Below are positions 15,966-23,090 of a stretch of 47,368 nt of DNA, one piece after another. The stretch is from Dehalococcoidales bacterium (lineage in GTDB: Bacteria; Chloroflexota; Dehalococcoidia; Dehalococcoidales; UBA2162). Position 1 is the first letter of the stretch, and the number at the start of each line of letters is the position of its first letter. The notes beneath the pieces are model-generated. The model was not told where the DNA came from. It ran no database searches and saw nothing but the letters and a program-made list of their open reading frames with translations. Made by a program: the position numbers and the translations under genes. The DNA lies in contig JAUYHA010000006.1 in assembly GCA_030690265.1 (NCBI GenBank), positions 1 through 47,368 of the forward strand, in the 5' to 3' direction.

Positions 15966-16835
15966 ATGAAAAGGTCTGTATTTTGTTTATCAAGTATTTT
16001 ACTGCTTTTAAGTCTGGCGGTCAGCAGCCTGCTAATGAGCTGTTCCTCGTCGGCACCAGCCAATACCGAGCTGATTCTGGCTACTACCACCAGCACCCAG
16101 GACTCGGGCCTGCTTGATGTTTTGATACCCATGTTTGAAGAGCAGACTGGCTACCATGTTAAGACCATAGCCGTGGGCACCGGTGCGGCGCTGGCTATGG
16201 GCCAGCGGGGTGAAGCAGACGTTCTTTTGGTGCACAAACCGAGCGCAGAGTTACCTTTAATGGAAAATGGTGATGCCATCAGCCGTAAACTGGTGATGCA
16301 CAATGATTTCATAATCGTCGGTCCTCCATCCGACCCTGCCGGTATCAAGGGTATAACCTCAGCAACAGACGCATATAAAAAGATTGCAGACAGTAACTCA
16401 ATATTCATTAGCCGCGGCGACGCCTCAGGCACCAACAAGACGGAGCTAGATATCTGGAAAACCGCCGATATTGAACCTGCAGGGCAAAGCTGGTACCAGG
16501 AGTCGGGGCAGGGCATGGGGGCGACTCTGACCATAGCTTCGGAGAAACAGGCCTACACCATGACCGACCGTGCGACCTATCTTGCCACCAAGGCGAACCT
16601 GGAGCTTGACCTCCTTGGCGAGGGCGACCCGCTTCTGCTCAATATTTACCATGTTATGCAGGTCAATCCTGACAAAAATGATAAGATAAATGCCGAAGGA
16701 GCTAAGGCTTTCGCAGATTTTATGGCGGCTCTGGCTACCCAGGAAGTTATCAAGAATTTTGGCGTCGACAAATATGGTCAGCCCCTGTTCTTTCCGGACG
16801 CGGATAAGACAGAAGCAGACCTGGGCAGTTTCTAG
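15966..16835 (+). CDS. tupA: Tungstate ABC transporter substrate-binding lipoprotein TupA
   Basis: 289 residues with a lipobox ending at Cys26 (LLMSC). The motif ELILATTTSTQDSGLLD, including the TTTST anion-binding loop, is characteristic of TupA, which captures tungstate with very high selectivity. Also seen are EADVLLVHKPSAE and RGDASGTNKTE. The gene is preceded by AAGGGGAAGT and by the riboswitch and terminator, and followed by tupB and tupC. A tungsten supply fits tungstopterin enzymes such as aldehyde:ferredoxin oxidoreductases or formate dehydrogenases encoded elsewhere. Confidence 0.93.
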   Translation: MKRSVFCLSSILLLLSLAVSSLLMSCSSSAPANTELILATTTSTQDSGLLDVLIPMFEEQTGYHVKTIAVGTGAALAMGQRGEADVLLVHKPSAELPLMENGDAISRKLVMHNDFIIVGPPSDPAGIKGITSATDAYKKIADSNSIFISRGDASGTNKTELDIWKTADIEPAGQSWYQESGQGMGATLTIASEKQAYTMTDRATYLATKANLELDLLGEGDPLLLNIYHVMQVNPDKNDKINAEGAKAFADFMAALATQEVIKNFGVDKYGQPLFFPDADKTEADLGSF

Positions 16836-16840
16836 CAAGG

Positions 16841-16879
16841 TTTGATGCCCGCTCTTCCGCAAGGCGGGAGGGCATCAAA
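16841..16879 (+). terminator. Stem-loop between tupA and tupB
   Basis: TTTGATGCCC and GGGCATCAAA (10 bp, exact) enclose a second inner inverted repeat (CCCGC/GCGGG). No T-run follows. In transporter operons such a hairpin after the binding-protein gene usually protects that transcript and lowers permease and ATPase expression; that function here is inference. Confidence 0.6.
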
Positions 16880-16899
16880 CTATTTGAAGGAGTTAAGTC

Positions 16900-17598
16900 T
16901 TGGACCTTATTGTCCAGGGTATAGTTCATGCTTTCCAGTTACTTATTCACGGTGACCGGGAAGTCATCCAAATTACGCTGCTCTCTCTGGGCGTCTCCCT
17001 TTCAGCCACAGGCATCAGCCTTCTCATCGGTATTACGCTGGGTACGGTTATCGGCTTGAACCGTTTCCTGGGACGCCGGTTTCTTGTTAGCCTGATAAAT
17101 ACGGGCATGGGCGCGCCACCGGTAGTTGTCGGACTGATTGTCAGCGTCTTGCTTTGGCGTACAGGCCCTTTAGGGATTTTAGGCCTGATGTATACACCAT
17201 ACGCCATTGTGATTGCCCAGGTCATTATCTCTCTACCCATTATTACCGGGTTCACTATGGCTTCCATTCAGCAGATTGACCCCAAGCTCCGCCTTCAGAT
17301 TCTGGCTCTCGGCGCCTCGCGCTTCCAGCTGCTATGGCTGCTTATCAGGGATACCCGCCTGCCGCTCCTGGCGGCAGTTATGGCTGGCTTCGGTTCTATC
17401 ATATCAGAGGTCGGAGCGGCAATTATGGTCGGCGGCAATATCAAGGATGATACACGGATTCTTACCACGTCTATAGTATTATGGAACAGCAAAGGCGATT
17501 TCGGAATGGCTATTGCCTTGGGCATTATTCTCATGGTCCTGGTATACCTGGTAAATATGTTACTCACTCTCATTCAGCAAAGGAGCAGACCGAGGTGA
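16900..17598 (+). CDS. tupB: Tungstate ABC transporter permease TupB
   Basis: The start is TTG at 16900, supported by GAAGGAG 7 nt upstream; no ATG fits. The 232-residue protein has about five membrane helices and the permease EAA-type loop (LRLQILALGASRFQLLWLL). It belongs to the TupB/WtpB branch of molybdate/tungstate permeases, identified mainly from its position between tupA and tupC. It would form the membrane channel with TupC as its ATPase. Confidence 0.92.
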   Translation: MDLIVQGIVHAFQLLIHGDREVIQITLLSLGVSLSATGISLLIGITLGTVIGLNRFLGRRFLVSLINTGMGAPPVVVGLIVSVLLWRTGPLGILGLMYTPYAIVIAQVIISLPIITGFTMASIQQIDPKLRLQILALGASRFQLLWLLIRDTRLPLLAAVMAGFGSIISEVGAAIMVGGNIKDDTRILTTSIVLWNSKGDFGMAIALGIILMVLVYLVNMLLTLIQQRSRPR

Positions 17599-18695
17599 TA
17601 TCGGACAATACGGCAGATTACCCCTGCGCGCTGGAGGCGAAGGACCTTTCAGTTATACTTGGCGGGCAGAAGGTGCTGGATGTACCATTGCTTCAGGTGC
17701 ATCGCAATGAAGTGCTGATGGTCATCGGGCCCAACGGCTCGGGTAAAACAACACTACTTCTTTGCCTTGCGTCGCTCTTGAAACCCGCCAGCGGGACTAT
17801 AGTCTATAAAGGAATGCCGGCTACGGATTCCAGGAACGTTCTTGAGCTTCGCCGCAGACTTGCCGTGGTTTTTCAGGAATCTTTGTTACTCAATAGTTCA
17901 GTGTGGGACAATGTAACCCTGGGTCTTCGTTTGCGTGGAGTAAAAGGTAATGAAGCCAGGGCTAGAGCAAAAAAGTGGCTTGAGCGATTTGGCATTGCTC
18001 ATCTGGCTAAGAGACAGGCCCGAATGCTCTCAAGTGGCGAGGGGAAAAGAGTCAGTCTGGCACGGGCTTTCGTTCTTCAGCCGGAGCTCCTTTTGCTTGA
18101 TGAACCTTTCAATGCCCTGGACACCCCTACCCAACGGTCCCTGCTGGAAGATTTTGAGAATGTTTTGAGAGAAACGAAGACAACTACTGTAATGGTGACT
18201 CATGACCGCAATGAGGCAATGTCGTTAGGTGACCGGGTGGTCGTGCTTATGAACGGCGCTATCAGCCAGCTTGGTACGCCTGACGATGTGTTTGGTTTCC
18301 CGGCCGACGAAGAGGTAGCCAGCTTCGTAGGTGTTGAGAATATTATCGGCGGCAAAATAGTATCCAGCCGGGATAAGATAGTCACTGTAAAGGTGGGGGA
18401 AAATATAATCGAAGCGGTCTCGGATTACCCGGAAGGGACGGAGGTCTCAGCCTGTATCAGGCCGGAGGATATAACCCTGGCCAGGTCAAAAATTACCAGC
18501 AGTGCCCGGAATTCTTTTGCCGGCAGGATAACCCGCACGGTTTCATTCGGCGCCCTCGCCCGGGTTGAAATAGACTGCGGTTTTCCGCTGGTATCCCTGG
18601 TGACTAAAAGGTCTGCCGAGGAACTGGATTTAACCAGGGACAGGCAGGTTTATGCCACCTTCAAGGCTACTGCTATCCATATTATCAAGAGGTAA
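17595..18695 (+). CDS. tupC: Tungstate ABC transporter ATP-binding protein TupC with TOBE domain
   Basis: The start is GTG at 17595, overlapping the tupB stop (GTGA) with GGAG 9 nt upstream; the frame extends back to 17481 only inside tupB. The 366-residue protein has Walker A GPNGSGKTT, the signature LSSGEGKRVSLARA, Walker B LLLLDEPFNALD and a switch His in VTHDRNEA. It ends in a TOBE-like oxyanion-binding domain (RNSFAGRITRTVSFGALARVEI), which often senses molybdate or tungstate. Its stop codon lies at the very edge of a MITE-like element. Confidence 0.92.
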   Translation: MISDNTADYPCALEAKDLSVILGGQKVLDVPLLQVHRNEVLMVIGPNGSGKTTLLLCLASLLKPASGTIVYKGMPATDSRNVLELRRRLAVVFQESLLLNSSVWDNVTLGLRLRGVKGNEARARAKKWLERFGIAHLAKRQARMLSSGEGKRVSLARAFVLQPELLLLDEPFNALDTPTQRSLLEDFENVLRETKTTTVMVTHDRNEAMSLGDRVVVLMNGAISQLGTPDDVFGFPADEEVASFVGVENIIGGKIVSSRDKIVTVKVGENIIEAVSDYPEGTEVSACIRPEDITLARSKITSSARNSFAGRITRTVSFGALARVEIDCGFPLVSLVTKRSAEELDLTRDRQVYATFKATAIHIIKR

Positions 18696-18854
18696 CTAGT
18701 GTCGCGTCAGGTAAATAATATGTCATTCCCGCGAAGCTTGTCCCGTACTTGATACGGGAGCAGGAATCTAGTTACTCCTCCCCACCTGGATTCCGTATCA
18801 AGTACGGAATGACAACGGGAAAGGTGTCAACGATTAGCCTGACAGGACACTAGT
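18695..18854. mobile_element. MITE-like element with ~20-bp terminal inverted repeats
   Basis: The left end ACTAGTGTCGCGTCAGGTAA and the reverse complement of the right end, ACTAGTGTCCTGTCAGGCTA, match except for two substitutions and one inserted base. The 160-bp interior has no ORF. It holds a second inverted repeat (GTCATTCCCG... / ...CGGAATGAC with TACTTGATACGG / CCGTATCAAGTA), also seen at 35035-35125. The first base of the element is the last base of the tupC stop codon. Confidence 0.7.
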
Positions 18855-18917
18855 GTTGCCAGACAGATAAAAAAGTAGCACTGTTAGAGGTAAAAGAGTT
18901 ATGATATTAGATGAAGA

Positions 18918-19916
18918 ATGGAAAGGGAAATGAGCAGTCTCTTTGACTCCTGGCAGCGCCAGATTAACTACCTGAGAATATCGGTTACCGACCACTGTAA
19001 TCTGGGCTGTGTTTATTGCTCGGTGAGTTCATTGCCTCATCTGCACCGCAGCGAAATCCTTTCTTACGAAGAAATCGAACGGGTGGTGCGGGCAGCCGCC
19101 GGTATGGGTATCAGCAAGGTGCGTCTCACCGGCGGTGAGCCTCTGGTGCGACCTGACCTGAGCAAACTGGTCAGCATGATTGCCCGGATAGAGGGCATCG
19201 ATGATATCTCGCTTACCAGCAACGGCATCCTGCTTGCCAGGTACGCCGGGGAGCTTAAGGAAGCCGGGCTAAGTCGGGTCAATGTCAGCCTGGATACCCT
19301 GAAAGAGGACAGGTTCAAGCGTATCACCGGCGGTGATAGGCTGAAGGAAGTCCTGGCCGGTATTGAAGCAGCCCACCAGGCCGGGCTGGAACCGGTGAAG
19401 ATAAATGTGGTGGTGCTGCGGGGCATAAATGATGACGAGCTTTTAGACTTTGCCCGGAAGAGTATTGACCAGGGCTGGCATGTCAGGTTCATTGAGTTTA
19501 TGCCTTTCGGGACGCCGGGCAGCGAAGACCTGGAGACATTTGCCACCCAGGAAATCAGCGAGCGTATCCAATCCCTGGGCAGGCTTGAGCCTGATACCGG
19601 CCCGGCCGGCAACGGTCCTGCCCGCTATTACCGCTTCCCCGGGGCAAAAGGCACCATAGGCTTCATCACCCCGATGACCGAGCATTTCTGTGCTACCTGT
19701 AATCGTCTTCGCCTTACCTCCGATGGCCAGCTGCGCCCCTGCCTGCTGGACGAAGATGAGATTGGCTTGAGAGCAATATTGCGCTGTGGAGCTGACACCG
19801 AGGAAATAAGACAGGTTGTCCGGCAAGCGGTAGCCATGAAGAGAGAATGCCACCAGCTGAACGGTGGGGTTGCCCCGCAGACGGTGAGGCGACCGATGTG
19901 CCAGATAGGAGGCTAA
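18918..19916 (+). CDS. moaA: GTP 3',8-cyclase MoaA (molybdopterin biosynthesis)
   Basis: 332 residues. The N-terminal radical SAM site is CNLGCVYC after ISVTDH, followed by VRLTGGEPLVR. The second, C-terminal [4Fe-4S] site is HFCATCNRLRLTSDGQLRPC. The protein ends in a Gly-Gly, as in active MoaA. It converts GTP to 3',8-cyclo-dihydro-GTP, the first step of molybdopterin and tungstopterin synthesis. An alternative start at 18930 is possible (AAAGGG just upstream). It is separated from moaC by a repeat-filled 406-bp gap. Confidence 0.93.
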   Translation: MEREMSSLFDSWQRQINYLRISVTDHCNLGCVYCSVSSLPHLHRSEILSYEEIERVVRAAAGMGISKVRLTGGEPLVRPDLSKLVSMIARIEGIDDISLTSNGILLARYAGELKEAGLSRVNVSLDTLKEDRFKRITGGDRLKEVLAGIEAAHQAGLEPVKINVVVLRGINDDELLDFARKSIDQGWHVRFIEFMPFGTPGSEDLETFATQEISERIQSLGRLEPDTGPAGNGPARYYRFPGAKGTIGFITPMTEHFCATCNRLRLTSDGQLRPCLLDEDEIGLRAILRCGADTEEIRQVVRQAVAMKRECHQLNGGVAPQTVRRPMCQIGG

Positions 19917-19921
19917 AACCC

Positions 19922-20255
19922 AATATGTCATTCTGGTTCCACTGAGTCAGTTCTGGTGACATCACTGGAACCACCACGAAGTGAACGAAGTGAAGAATCT
20001 CCGGGTGGGGGTTTATGTGTATCACCCGCTTCACCGAAACCATTCGCTACGTTTACACTGAGCTCGTTCCGATTATCGTCAGAGTGAACAAAGCGAACGT
20101 GCTCAGGGTGACATGAAGGAGCTCATTTTTGATACAAAGCGCTTTGTAAGGGGAAGGGTTCACCCTGAGGGGTTCTCCGTTCGGCTGAGCTCAGTTCTGG
20201 TGACAGTTCTGGTGACAGTTCTGGTGACATCACTGGAACCATCACTGGAACCACG
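19922..20255. repeat. Repeat-filled gap between moaA and moaC
   Basis: The 406-bp gap holds a chain of short repeats: AGTTCTGGTGAC occurs once at about 19948 and three times in tandem at 20192-20230, alternating with ATCACTGGAACC (three copies), and the longer GAACGAAGTGAAGAATC / CACCCTGAGG / GTGAACAAAGCGAACG words of the CACCCTGAGC family. No gene is visible. A possible -10 (TATAAT) near 20290 precedes moaC. Confidence 0.7.
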
Positions 20256-20322
20256 GCGAAGCCCTGAAGGGGATTAAGGGGATAGGGTTATAATGTAAAT
20301 TAGAGGGGGTGAGAGGTATAAA

Positions 20323-20805
20323 ATGACTGAATTGACTCATTTGGACTCAGGCGGCGAAGCCCGGATGGTTGATATTGGCGATAAGGCTGATACCCGGCGG
20401 GAGGCGGTAGCCGGCGGCAGGGTTATAATGAAGCCGGGCACCCTTGAGCAAATCAGGGCGGCAAGACTGAAAAAGGGAGATGTGCTTGCCGTAGCCCGGG
20501 TTGCCGGCATCATGGCAGCCAAAAAGACTCCCGACCTGATACCCCTCTGCCACCCCATACTGACCGATGAAATCTCCGTTGACTTCGACCTCTCCGCAGA
20601 AGACTCCATAGGAATCACTGCCACTGCCAAAAGCACCGGCAAGACGGGGGTGGAGATGGAAGCCCTGGTCGCCGCCTCGGTCGCCGCCCTGACCATTTAC
20701 GATATGGCAAAGTCCGTAGACCGGGGTATGACCATCACCGAAATACGCCTGGAAAGCAAAAAAGGCGGGAAGAGCGGGGTTTATCGGAGGAAAGAGTGGA
20801 AATAA
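20323..20805 (+). CDS. moaC: Cyclic pyranopterin monophosphate synthase MoaC
   Basis: 160 residues, the usual length. Hallmarks are [18 protein letters not shown] at the N-terminus, [32 protein letters not shown] and MAKSVDRGM. With MoaA it makes cyclic pyranopterin monophosphate from GTP. The start has GGGGGTGAGAGG upstream. It is the last plus-strand cofactor gene before the AT-rich island. Confidence 0.95.
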   Translation: MTELTHLDSGGEARMVDIGDKADTRREAVAGGRVIMKPGTLEQIRAARLKKGDVLAVARVAGIMAAKKTPDLIPLCHPILTDEISVDFDLSAEDSIGITATAKSTGKTGVEMEALVAASVAALTIYDMAKSVDRGMTITEIRLESKKGGKSGVYRRKEWK

Positions 20806-20868
20806 TTAGACGATTATCCTCGAATCCTAAAGGCAAGTACATATATTTAACAAGTGCTTTACATTTTG

Positions 20869-20936
20869 TTTACACTCTGACACGAGTAATGGTATACTAT
20901 ATACAGTATACAGTGAAGGGAAGGTGGTATACTGTG
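20869..20936 (+). promoter_or_regulatory. Promoter and palindromic operator of the HicB-like gene
   Basis: TTTACA (20869-20874), an 18-bp spacer and TATACT (20893-20898) form a promoter. The perfect inverted repeat GTATACT-N6-AGTATAC (20892-20911) covers the -10 box, and a further GGTATACTG half-site lies at 20926. This is the arrangement expected for autorepression by a DNA-binding antitoxin. Confidence 0.65.
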
Positions 20937-20952
20937 TGCGAAGGGAGGTATG

Positions 20953-21270
20953 ATGGGAGCCGAAGGCTATGTTGTTCTTACATATAAATTTCAAAAAGAA
21001 GGTAGACGCTGGCTAGCACGCTGCGAAGAACTTGGCACTGCGGTCTTTGGTCGTTCCTTGCCAGAAGCTGAGAGATTACTTGATGAAGCCATTTGGCTTC
21101 ATCTGAATACTTTAGAAGATATTGGTGAGCGAGAACGATTTTTCGAGGAAAACAATATACCTCTTCACAACGTTAAGCCTAAGCATGACGTGACGGTCTG
21201 TATTCCGCTAAGGCAAGATGTATTTATTCACCCACATGTCCAGCGTATTCCGGCGCTTAGTCTCTCTTGA
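20953..21270 (+). CDS. HicB-like antitoxin
   Basis: About 105 residues. VVLTYKFQKEGRRWLARCEELGTAVFGRSLPEAERLLDEAI fits the degenerate RNase-H-like fold of HicB antitoxins (strand-strand-helix with the GxxLxEAxxxxxEA pattern). An ATG at 20950 is directly adjacent to GGGAGG, so the next ATG at 20953 is the better spaced start. The gene has its own promoter with a palindromic operator and meets a HicA-like gene tail to tail with one base between the stops. Confidence 0.7.
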   Translation: MGAEGYVVLTYKFQKEGRRWLARCEELGTAVFGRSLPEAERLLDEAIWLHLNTLEDIGERERFFEENNIPLHNVKPKHDVTVCIPLRQDVFIHPHVQRIPALSLS

Positions 21271-21271
21271 G

Positions 21272-21532
21272 TTAGATTCCATACTTATTGGCTAGTTCCA
21301 ATAAGCCCCTTTTACCAATTCGTGTCTGCTTTGGCCCCAGTATATCTGAAAGAGTACCATCGGGAATTATTGCTCTTGTATCTTGAATAATAGTAGTCCT
21401 AGTTCGACCACCAATAGCTTTAATTAAAGCAACGCCGTGACGGGTCCGTCGATGGAATATCCAGCCATCTTTTTGAAGAAGCTTAATAAGCTTCTTCCCG
21501 GTTATAGGCGGTAACTTGGTATATTTCGCCAT
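21272..21532 (-). CDS. HicA-like toxin (mRNA interferase family)
   Basis: 86 residues. TGKKLIKLLQKDGWIFHRRTRHGVALIK matches the HicA double-stranded-RNA-binding-like fold, with the active-site His in RRTRHG. The C-terminal part (GTLSDILGPKQTRIGKRGLLEL) corresponds to the usual GTLRxILKQAGI region but is longer. It is convergent with the HicB-like gene instead of co-transcribed with it, which is atypical. Confidence 0.75.
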   Translation of the reverse strand: MAKYTKLPPITGKKLIKLLQKDGWIFHRRTRHGVALIKAIGGRTRTTIIQDTRAIIPDGTLSDILGPKQTRIGKRGLLELANKYGI

Positions 21533-21565
21533 CTATTTGCCCTCTTTCTGAGTTACAGGGGCATA

Positions 21566-21601
21566 AGTAAAGCAGTCTTTTTACCGAAAGACTGCTTTAC
21601 T
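21566..21601 (-). terminator. Strong stem-loop at the end of the DUF5343 gene
   Basis: AGTAAAGCAGTCTTT (21566-21580) and its exact complement (21587-21601) form a 15-bp stem with a 6-nt loop. The stem overlaps the stop codon of the minus-strand DUF5343 gene and separates it from the HicA-like gene. The T-run is weak on the minus strand. Confidence 0.7.
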
Positions 21602-22304
21602 GTTTTACATCGTTTTCACTCTTTTGATAAAGAATATCCAAAACAACTCCAAAGTATTTTTCTAGGGAATCTCTTTTTTGTTTTTCCAACACACTGCCTG
21701 GTGTTGGTAATTCCTTTATCAGGCCTAGTAGCATCGGGTGTAATTGTAAGCTCTCATCAGGTGGTTTCGACTTGTCTCCAATAGGTGGCTTTGGTTTACC
21801 TTCTCCCTTGTTGATTGGAGGTATATCCTTTTTGTCCCTACTACGTCTTGATTTCTTCGCAGTAGCCCAGTGGGGAGAGCATCTTAATCCTGTAAAGCTA
21901 CAAGCGTCTGTAAAGAATCGCACAGCCATTTCTAGAGTTCCGCCGGATATGCCATAAGCACGAAGGGCATCCTGAAGCTGTTGGAACGATGCATTACTCT
22001 CACCTAGCTTTACAGCTTCTGCGTATTTTGCCTCCAGCAGTTCTCGTAGTACTGTCTTTTTGGCATCACCCTTAGCATCAATAAGTTTTTGTAGTATAGG
22101 TTGTGAATTACCTTTTTCATCAATCAGCCCCAGAAACTTGAAAGCACTAAGGGTTTGTGCCTGCAAACTGCCGGAAAAACTGCTCCATACGTAGCGGTCA
22201 ATTACAGGGGGAACTCCCTGCTCTAGCTTGGCTAGTGCGCTCAGGAACGTCTTGAATGCAATGTAAACAGGCTTCCTTTCTTGTGTAGTAGCATTAGTAA
22301 CCAT
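21597..22304 (-). CDS. DUF5343-family protein
   Basis: 235 residues. The N-terminal half (VYIAFKTFLSALAKLEQGVPPVIDRYVWSS, then SGSLQAQTLSAFKFLGLID) matches the DUF5343 pattern, a presumed DNA-binding winged-helix-like region. A Lys/Pro-rich linker precedes a C-terminal helical segment. The function is unknown; members often occur in accessory or defence regions. It is transcribed from a consensus promoter with a palindromic operator and ends in a 15-bp hairpin. Confidence 0.75.
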   Translation of the reverse strand: MVTNATTQERKPVYIAFKTFLSALAKLEQGVPPVIDRYVWSSFSGSLQAQTLSAFKFLGLIDEKGNSQPILQKLIDAKGDAKKTVLRELLEAKYAEAVKLGESNASFQQLQDALRAYGISGGTLEMAVRFFTDACSFTGLRCSPHWATAKKSRRSRDKKDIPPINKGEGKPKPPIGDKSKPPDESLQLHPMLLGLIKELPTPGSVLEKQKRDSLEKYFGVVLDILYQKSENDVKQ

Positions 22305-22349
22305 AAGTTAAACATCCTCCTTGTAGGTCATTTTTACTATCTAAATATA

Positions 22350-22391
22350 ATTATATTCCTATCGTCCTACAATGTCAATAGGAATTCCTAT
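22350..22391 (-). promoter_or_regulatory. Consensus promoter and palindromic operator of the DUF5343 gene
   Basis: On the minus strand, TTGACA (22378-22373), a 17-bp spacer and TATAAT (22355-22350) match the sigma-70 consensus exactly. The 14-bp perfect palindrome ATAGGAATTCCTAT (22378-22391) abuts the -35 box and a half-site ATAGGAA lies in the spacer, so the gene is probably tightly repressed. Confidence 0.75.
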
Positions 22392-22407
22392 GATTGTTGA
22401 TAATTTT

Positions 22408-22436
22408 TTGCGATAGCCTCAACTACGAGTTAAAAT
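22408..22436 (+). promoter_or_regulatory. Promoter of the small 62-residue protein gene
   Basis: TTGCGA (22408-22413), a 17-bp spacer and TAAAAT (22431-22436), 34 bp before the ATG. It is divergent from the DUF5343 promoter, with the ATAGGAATTCCTAT palindrome between them. Confidence 0.5.
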
Positions 22437-22470
22437 TAAGTAAATATATCAAATTGGTAGGAGGGGCACA

Positions 22471-22659
22471 ATGATAGAACTTGGCAAGAAAGTAAAACTA
22501 AGAGCATACGGCGGTCAAGAAATAGTGAGACTTGTAGTTGACCAAAAAAATGAAACAGTCTATGTTTGCACCGAGAATGAATATAAGAAAGCTCGTCAAG
22601 AAAGGCGTGAGCCAATATGTGTGGGGTTCAATATAAAATACGTTTTGAATAGCGACTAG
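22471..22659 (+). CDS. Small protein of unknown function
   Basis: 62 residues, no recognised family. It reads as a compact beta-rich domain (GKKVKLRAYGGQEIVRLVV, TVYVCTENEYKKA) ending in CVGFNIKYVLNSD. It is supported by a strong TAGGAGG ribosome site 7 nt before the ATG and a plausible promoter. Its stop nearly meets that of the convergent KGG-type gene. Confidence 0.6.
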   Translation: MIELGKKVKLRAYGGQEIVRLVVDQKNETVYVCTENEYKKARQERREPICVGFNIKYVLNSD

Positions 22660-22886
22660 GAATTTGATTCAGGTTTCCACCTAGCCTGAGCGGCCTTCTT
22701 AGCTATCTCACTTCGTTGCTGAGGTGTTAGTTTTTCGGCTCTAGCTTTACCGCCTTTTAAGCCGCCTTTACGTCCTAGAGCGGGATAGTCTGGCTCAGGT
22801 TTTTCTTCTGTTTGTCCAGTAGCTTCTTGGACTACACGGAAAGCAGTTACAGCAAAATCGTGTTCTTTCTTCTTTCGTTTAACCAT
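22656..22886 (-). CDS. Small basic KGG/GGKARA-motif protein
   Basis: 76 residues when started at ATG 22886 (a further ATG lies at 22904). A basic MVKRKKKEHDFAVTAFRVVQEATG leader-type sequence precedes a repeat-like Gly/Lys segment (GRKGGLKGGKARAEKLTP) and QRSEIAKKAAQARW. This pattern is widespread in small proteins of bacterial accessory regions and in histone-like or stress proteins; nucleic-acid binding is likely but unproven. Confidence 0.65.
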   Translation of the reverse strand: MVKRKKKEHDFAVTAFRVVQEATGQTEEKPEPDYPALGRKGGLKGGKARAEKLTPQQRSEIAKKAAQARWKPESNS

Positions 22887-22892
22887 ACTTAA

Positions 22893-22933
22893 ATGGTAAA
22901 CCATCGCTCAAGCATTGTCAACGCTCAAGCATT
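22893..22933 (-). promoter_or_regulatory. Promoter with direct-repeat operator of the KGG-type gene
   Basis: Minus-strand TTGACA (22921-22916), a 17-bp spacer and TACCAT (22898-22893). Two copies of CGCTCAAGCATT (22905-22916 and 22922-22933) overlap the spacer and the -35 box. Expected initiation is at about the ATG at 22886, so the mRNA may be leaderless, which fits the lack of a ribosome site. Confidence 0.55.
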
Positions 22934-23025
22934 TCAAAATGATACACTACCCAAAATAGAGCCAAATCCCCCGTCCTGGCCTGCTGTCCACAATATGACA
23001 GGGGGCAACAAAAGGTTAACATAAC

Positions 23026-23060
23026 TACAAAAACGACTCCTTAATTAGCTTGAATCGTTT
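23026..23060 (-). terminator. Intrinsic terminator downstream of moeA
   Basis: On the minus strand AAACGATTC pairs with GAGTCGTTT (9 bp with one G-U) around a 12-nt loop, followed by TTTTTGT. It lies about 30 nt after the moeA stop and closes the moaB-moeA transcript. Confidence 0.65.
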
Positions 23061-23090
23061 CCCTTTTTTTATTTTCAGTGTGCCAGGAGT

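Noticed and set aside
17481-17594. Upstream extension of tupC
   Set aside because: It is an out-of-frame reading of tupB; the GTG at 17595 overlaps the tupB stop and has a GGAG.
18901-18933. Ten-codon leader frame overlapping the moaA start
   Set aside because: It has no distinctive codons or attenuator structure, so it is likely chance.
20192-20255. Possible CRISPR array from the tandem 12-bp units
   Set aside because: Units are too short, contiguous and without unique spacers; no cas genes are nearby.
23031-23060. Terminator for the plus strand at the same hairpin
   Set aside because: A T-run also exists on the plus strand, but no plus-strand gene lies close upstream; the minus-strand moeA transcript is the natural user.
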